Source: Bacilli bacterium (GTDB taxonomy: Bacteria; Bacillota_I; Bacilli_A; RF39; UBA660). Taken from it: a DNA stretch of 64,000 nt. The first letter of the stretch is position 1. Each line of letters starts with the position of its first letter. The notes under the pieces were generated by a model that was not told where the DNA came from, ran no database searches, and saw nothing but the letters and a program-made list of their open reading frames with translations. Shown piece by piece: positions 61,637-64,000 of this stretch. Where the stretch lies: contig JAGBNN010000002.1 of the NCBI GenBank assembly GCA_017634385.1, forward strand, positions 1 through 64,000, written 5' to 3'. Made by a program: the position numbers and the translations under genes.

Positions 61637-61833
61637 AATAAAAGGATGGTATCTTAAGGAGCCTTTTATAGGCGGTACCATCCTTTGTTTTTCTTAATTT
61701 GATAACGGTATTACCGGGATATATATCCTTCTCATATGACAGCACTTTCATTAATATTATTTATTAGTTTACACCAAACACTAACTCTCTTTAAAATAAA
61801 TATTAATTACTTTTCATAATCAATGAATTTATA
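61637..61833 (-). promoter_or_regulatory. T-box leader (alanine) of the cmk-alaS-mltG operon
   Basis: The minus strand carries GGATGGTACCGCC (61671-61683), a terminator formed by AAAGGATGGTA (61681-61691 region on the RNA) with TACCATCCTTT (61641-61651), and Stem I elements AGAGAG and GTTTGGTG. The specifier appears to be GCT (61741-61743, Ala) followed by a purine. A 41-nt stretch is identical to the valS T-box. Confidence 0.88.
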
Positions 61834-61838
61834 AATCA

Positions 61839-61867
61839 ATTATAACAAATTTAATTTTTGTTATCAA
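61839..61867 (-). promoter_or_regulatory. Promoter of the alanine T-box leader
   Basis: TTGATA (61862-61867), 17 nt, TATAAT (61839-61844) on the minus strand. Confidence 0.75.
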
Positions 61868-61900
61868 TATTATAATTAAAACTAGACAAAAAGTAAACAA

Positions 61901-61922
61901 AAAAAAAGAGCTAATTGCTCTT
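61901..61922 (-). terminator. Terminator of the 49-residue gene
   Basis: AAGAGC/GCTCTT stem, TAATT loop, T7 on the minus strand; overlaps the stop. Confidence 0.7.
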
Positions 61923-62070
61923 AATTAATACTATCTAGCATTTTATCTACCTTTTTTTCAGCTTTTTTAACTGTTTTTTGTAGATTACCAGATTTATATT
62001 GATCAAACATGAACATTGCTCCCATGCCCATGCCCATTCCTACCATTAGCATTCCTAATGAATTTTTCAT
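61921..62070 (-). CDS. 49-residue Met/Gly-rich small membrane protein
   Basis: A short open frame starting MKNSLGMLMVGMGMGMGAMF: a Met/Gly-rich membrane segment (about 4-22) followed by a Lys-rich helix (KTVKKAEKKVDKMLDSIN). AGGAGAG lies 8 nt before the ATG and a terminator overlaps the stop, so it is very likely real. Similar tiny anchored proteins with a YtxH-like plan occur in Firmicutes; function unknown. It sits between the cmk promoter and recD2. Confidence 0.75.
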   Translation of the reverse strand: MKNSLGMLMVGMGMGMGAMFMFDQYKSGNLQKTVKKAEKKVDKMLDSIN

Positions 62071-62112
62071 AATATCACTCTCCTAATGATATTATTTTCA
62101 TTTTTAAAATAA

Positions 62113-64000
62113 TTATTCATTCATATGTGAAATTAATCTATTTTTTAAATTAGTTTTTCTTTCTATTTCATAATTATTATTTATTGCCATCACAAATGCT
62201 CTTTCATCACCAATTATAGTTAGATTTTCTTTAGCTCTTGTTACAGCAGTATAAACCAATTTTTTATAAAGCATCACTCTATATGACATGCATATTGGAA
62301 GTATTACTATTTTAAATTCAGAACCTTGTGCTTTATGAATACTAATTGCATATCCATGTTTTATTTTACTAAAATCTTTTGATGTATATTTAACTACTGA
62401 TCCATCAAAATCTATAAATATATTTCCTTTATCTATTTTAGTTATGTATCCAATATCTCCATTAAATACATTATTATCTATATCATTTTCTAAAAGTAAT
62501 ATTTTATCATTTTCTCTATATATTATATCTTTATTCATAATATAATTTTGATTTTTGTCTGGATTAAATATTTTTTGTAGTTCTCTATTTAAATTATCTA
62601 TACCATTTTCACCTTTATACATTGGTGCGAGTACTTGTATATCATTTACATCGTAACCTTTTTCTTTAGCTTTCTTACATACTTCTCGTACTGTTTCTTT
62701 TAAATTAGTATCACATTTAATAAAACTATAATCGTCTTTTTTAATTAAGAAAGATTCACTTATTTCATTATCATTTATTTCTTTAGCTAGGGTTGATATA
62801 TAAGAATTATCACTTTGTCTATATATTTCAGTTAAATATGTAACATTTATCATGTCAGAATCTATTAAATCTTTTAATATTTTACCTGGTGACACACTTT
62901 CAAGTTGGTTATAATCACCTATAAATACAAGTTTTACATTCTTAGAAAGTCCTTTAAGTAAACTATCTAATAAAAGTGTATCTATCATACTTACTTCATC
63001 TACGATTACAAATTTTACATTTGATTTATTTCTTTCATTTATCATAAATGAATTATCTTCTCTATTCCATTTTAAAAATCTATGAATAGTACTTGCAGGA
63101 TAAAGACAACTTTCAGTTAATTTTTTACTTGCTCTTCCAGTTGGTGCAAGTAAAACTAAATTCTTATTCAACTCATCATATGAATATCCATTCTTTTTTC
63201 TATATAGTTCTAATATTGCTTTAACTATAGTAGTTTTACCTGTACCAGGAGATCCTGTAATTATACTAAAGTTCTTACAAATAGCATTGTATATAGCTTC
63301 TTTTTGTCTTTCATTATATGTTACATCAAAATGAAATTCTAATGCATCTATTTCTTTATCAAAATCTTTATATTTAATATCATCTTTATTAACTAAATAA
63401 TATAATATATCACTTATATTTACTTCAGCATCATAATATTCTTTTAAAAAATATTTATCATCTTCTATTATAATTTGACCATTATTTGATAAATTATCAA
63501 GAATTTTATCAAATAACGAATATCCTACTTCTTTTCCTAAAAATATATTTACAGATGAATATACTTCGTCAAATGATAAATATGTATCACCTTTATTAAA
63601 ACATACATTTTTCATTGAATAAATTGTAATTGCTTCCAATCTTCTTTCATCTTCATCTAATATTTTTAAATTTTTTCTTACTTCATCCAATTTACTAAAA
63701 TTTATCTCAGGTATATCATACATAATATTATATAAATTATCATTAATAACATTCATAGTTATATCTTTATAATGATTATATATTTTCATCGAATCTTTAA
63801 CAGAAAATCCAATTCTTCCTAATTCTATTATTATGTTATAACTTTCATTATATTTATTTAATGTCTCATATATTTGTTTTGCTTTAGATTCTTTCATACC
63901 AGGAACCATAAGTAAATTTTGATAATTTTCTTCTATTAAAGTTAAAGTATTTTCTCCTAAAGTATCTACAATTTGTTTAGCAGTTTTTTCTCCTACACCT
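62113..64000 (-). CDS. recD2: RecD2-type 5'-3' DNA helicase, 5' end beyond the window
   Basis: At least 629 codons; the frame stays open to the window edge. Helix-hairpin-helix repeats at the visible N-terminal part (GVGEKTAKQIVDTLGE, then VPGMKESKAKQI) mark RecD2. The helicase core has Walker A GSPGTGKTT, motif II FVIVDEVSMID, GDYNQLESVSPG, TEIYRQ, HGYAISIHKAQGSEF and VYTAVTRAKENL. It acts in repair and fork protection without RecBC. In B. subtilis recD2 (yrrC) is also upstream of alaS. The complete protein is normally about 740-800 residues. Confidence 0.93.
   Translation of the reverse strand, partial: GVGEKTAKQIVDTLGENTLTLIEENYQNLLMVPGMKESKAKQIYETLNKYNESYNIIIELGRIGFSVKDSMKIYNHYKDITMNVINDNLYNIMYDIPEINFSKLDEVRKNLKILDEDERRLEAITIYSMKNVCFNKGDTYLSFDEVYSSVNIFLGKEVGYSLFDKILDNLSNNGQIIIEDDKYFLKEYYDAEVNISDILYYLVNKDDIKYKDFDKEIDALEFHFDVTYNERQKEAIYNAICKNFSIITGSPGTGKTTIVKAILELYRKKNGYSYDELNKNLVLLAPTGRASKKLTESCLYPASTIHRFLKWNREDNSFMINERNKSNVKFVIVDEVSMIDTLLLDSLLKGLSKNVKLVFIGDYNQLESVSPGKILKDLIDSDMINVTYLTEIYRQSDNSYISTLAKEINDNEISESFLIKKDDYSFIKCDTNLKETVREVCKKAKEKGYDVNDIQVLAPMYKGENGIDNLNRELQKIFNPDKNQNYIMNKDIIYRENDKILLLENDIDNNVFNGDIGYITKIDKGNIFIDFDGSVVKYTSKDFSKIKHGYAISIHKAQGSEFKIVILPICMSYRVMLYKKLVYTAVTRAKENLTIIGDERAFVMAINNNYEIERKTNLKNRLISHMNE

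Noticed and set aside
1..64000. UGA read as tryptophan
   Set aside because: UGA ends several genes (comN-like, sufB, the 761-residue gene, ireB) and Trp is encoded by TGG throughout.
1..64000. CRISPR arrays, tRNA or rRNA genes
   Set aside because: No regularly spaced repeats, and no GTTCRANNC-type arm with a cloverleaf context was found.

Overview
The window is about 64 kb of very AT-rich bacterial DNA from a low-GC Gram-positive (Bacillota). Codon use is strongly AT-biased and ribosome binding sites are strong (AGGAGG or AGGTGA types). TGA is used as a stop (comN-like gene, sufB, the 761-residue gene), so the Mycoplasma code is excluded. Gene order repeatedly follows Bacillus subtilis: rpsT/gpr-spoIIP-yqxA-lepA; comN-secDF-relA-dtd-hisS-aspS-6S RNA-tcdA-rarA-mnmA; spoIIB-radC-mreCD-spoIVFA-spoIVFB; lonA-spoVID-ysxE near valS; recD2-alaS-ireB-ruvX-yrzB-yrrM-yrrN-yrrO-greA. 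This suggests an endospore-forming but streamlined member of the Bacilli, perhaps one of the uncultured gut lineages near the Mollicutes (RF39-like). That placement is inference. Genes are tightly packed. Many stop codons lie inside the stem of the gene's own terminator. No rRNA, tRNA or CRISPR array is visible.

Layout. 0-1.1 kb: edge of an IS3-like transposase gene and a transglutaminase-like protein. 1.1-6 kb: rpsT, germination protease gpr, spoIIP, a yqxA-like gene, an unknown gene, lepA. 6-17 kb: comN-like gene, a SecDF with an extra N-terminal membrane domain, a Rel protein whose hydrolase site is degenerate, dtd, an AI-2E-type transporter, pgsA-like, hisS, nth, aspS and a 6S RNA candidate. 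17-24 kb: an Rrf2 regulator with a likely operator in its own promoter, sufCBD, an unknown acidic protein, tcdA and rarA (convergent, sharing a palindromic terminator), ylmH. 24-32 kb: an orphan prepilin, xerD, a phosphohexomutase, three unknown genes (one with a perfect sigma-A promoter, one HTH), mnmA, an oversized thymidylate synthase. 32-37 kb: sporulation and cell-shape cluster (spoIIM, a tiny coat-like protein with a sigma-K-like promoter, spoIVFB, spoIVFA, mreD, mreC, radC, a SPOR-like spoIIB candidate). 37-48 kb: proS, a zinc-ribbon polytopic protein, valS with a Val T-box, a 761-residue protein of unusual architecture, a secreted nuclease, ysxE, spoVID. 48-57 kb: lonA, a predicted amidoligase with a palindromic operator, tig, greA, and a wobble-uridine modification set (trhP2, trhP1, trmR). 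57-64 kb: yrzB, ruvX, ireB; then a cmk-alaS-mltG operon behind an Ala T-box; a 49-residue membrane protein; recD2 running off the right edge.

How the genes work together. The region mixes translation (four tRNA synthetases, lepA, tRNA thiolation, hydroxylation/methylation and t6A cyclisation), protein export and folding (secDF, tig, lon), Fe-S assembly, and several stages of sporulation: engulfment (spoIIP, spoIIM, SPOR protein), sigma-K activation (spoIVFA/FB), coat morphogenesis (spoVID, ysxE) and SASP breakdown at germination (gpr). The most notable departures are the hydrolase-degenerate Rel, the SecDF fusion, the short AlaRS without beta-barrel and C-Ala segments, the alaS T-box placed before cmk and apparently covering mltG, the 761-residue membrane protein and the amidoligase with its operator. 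No whole new multi-gene defence or mobile system was found.
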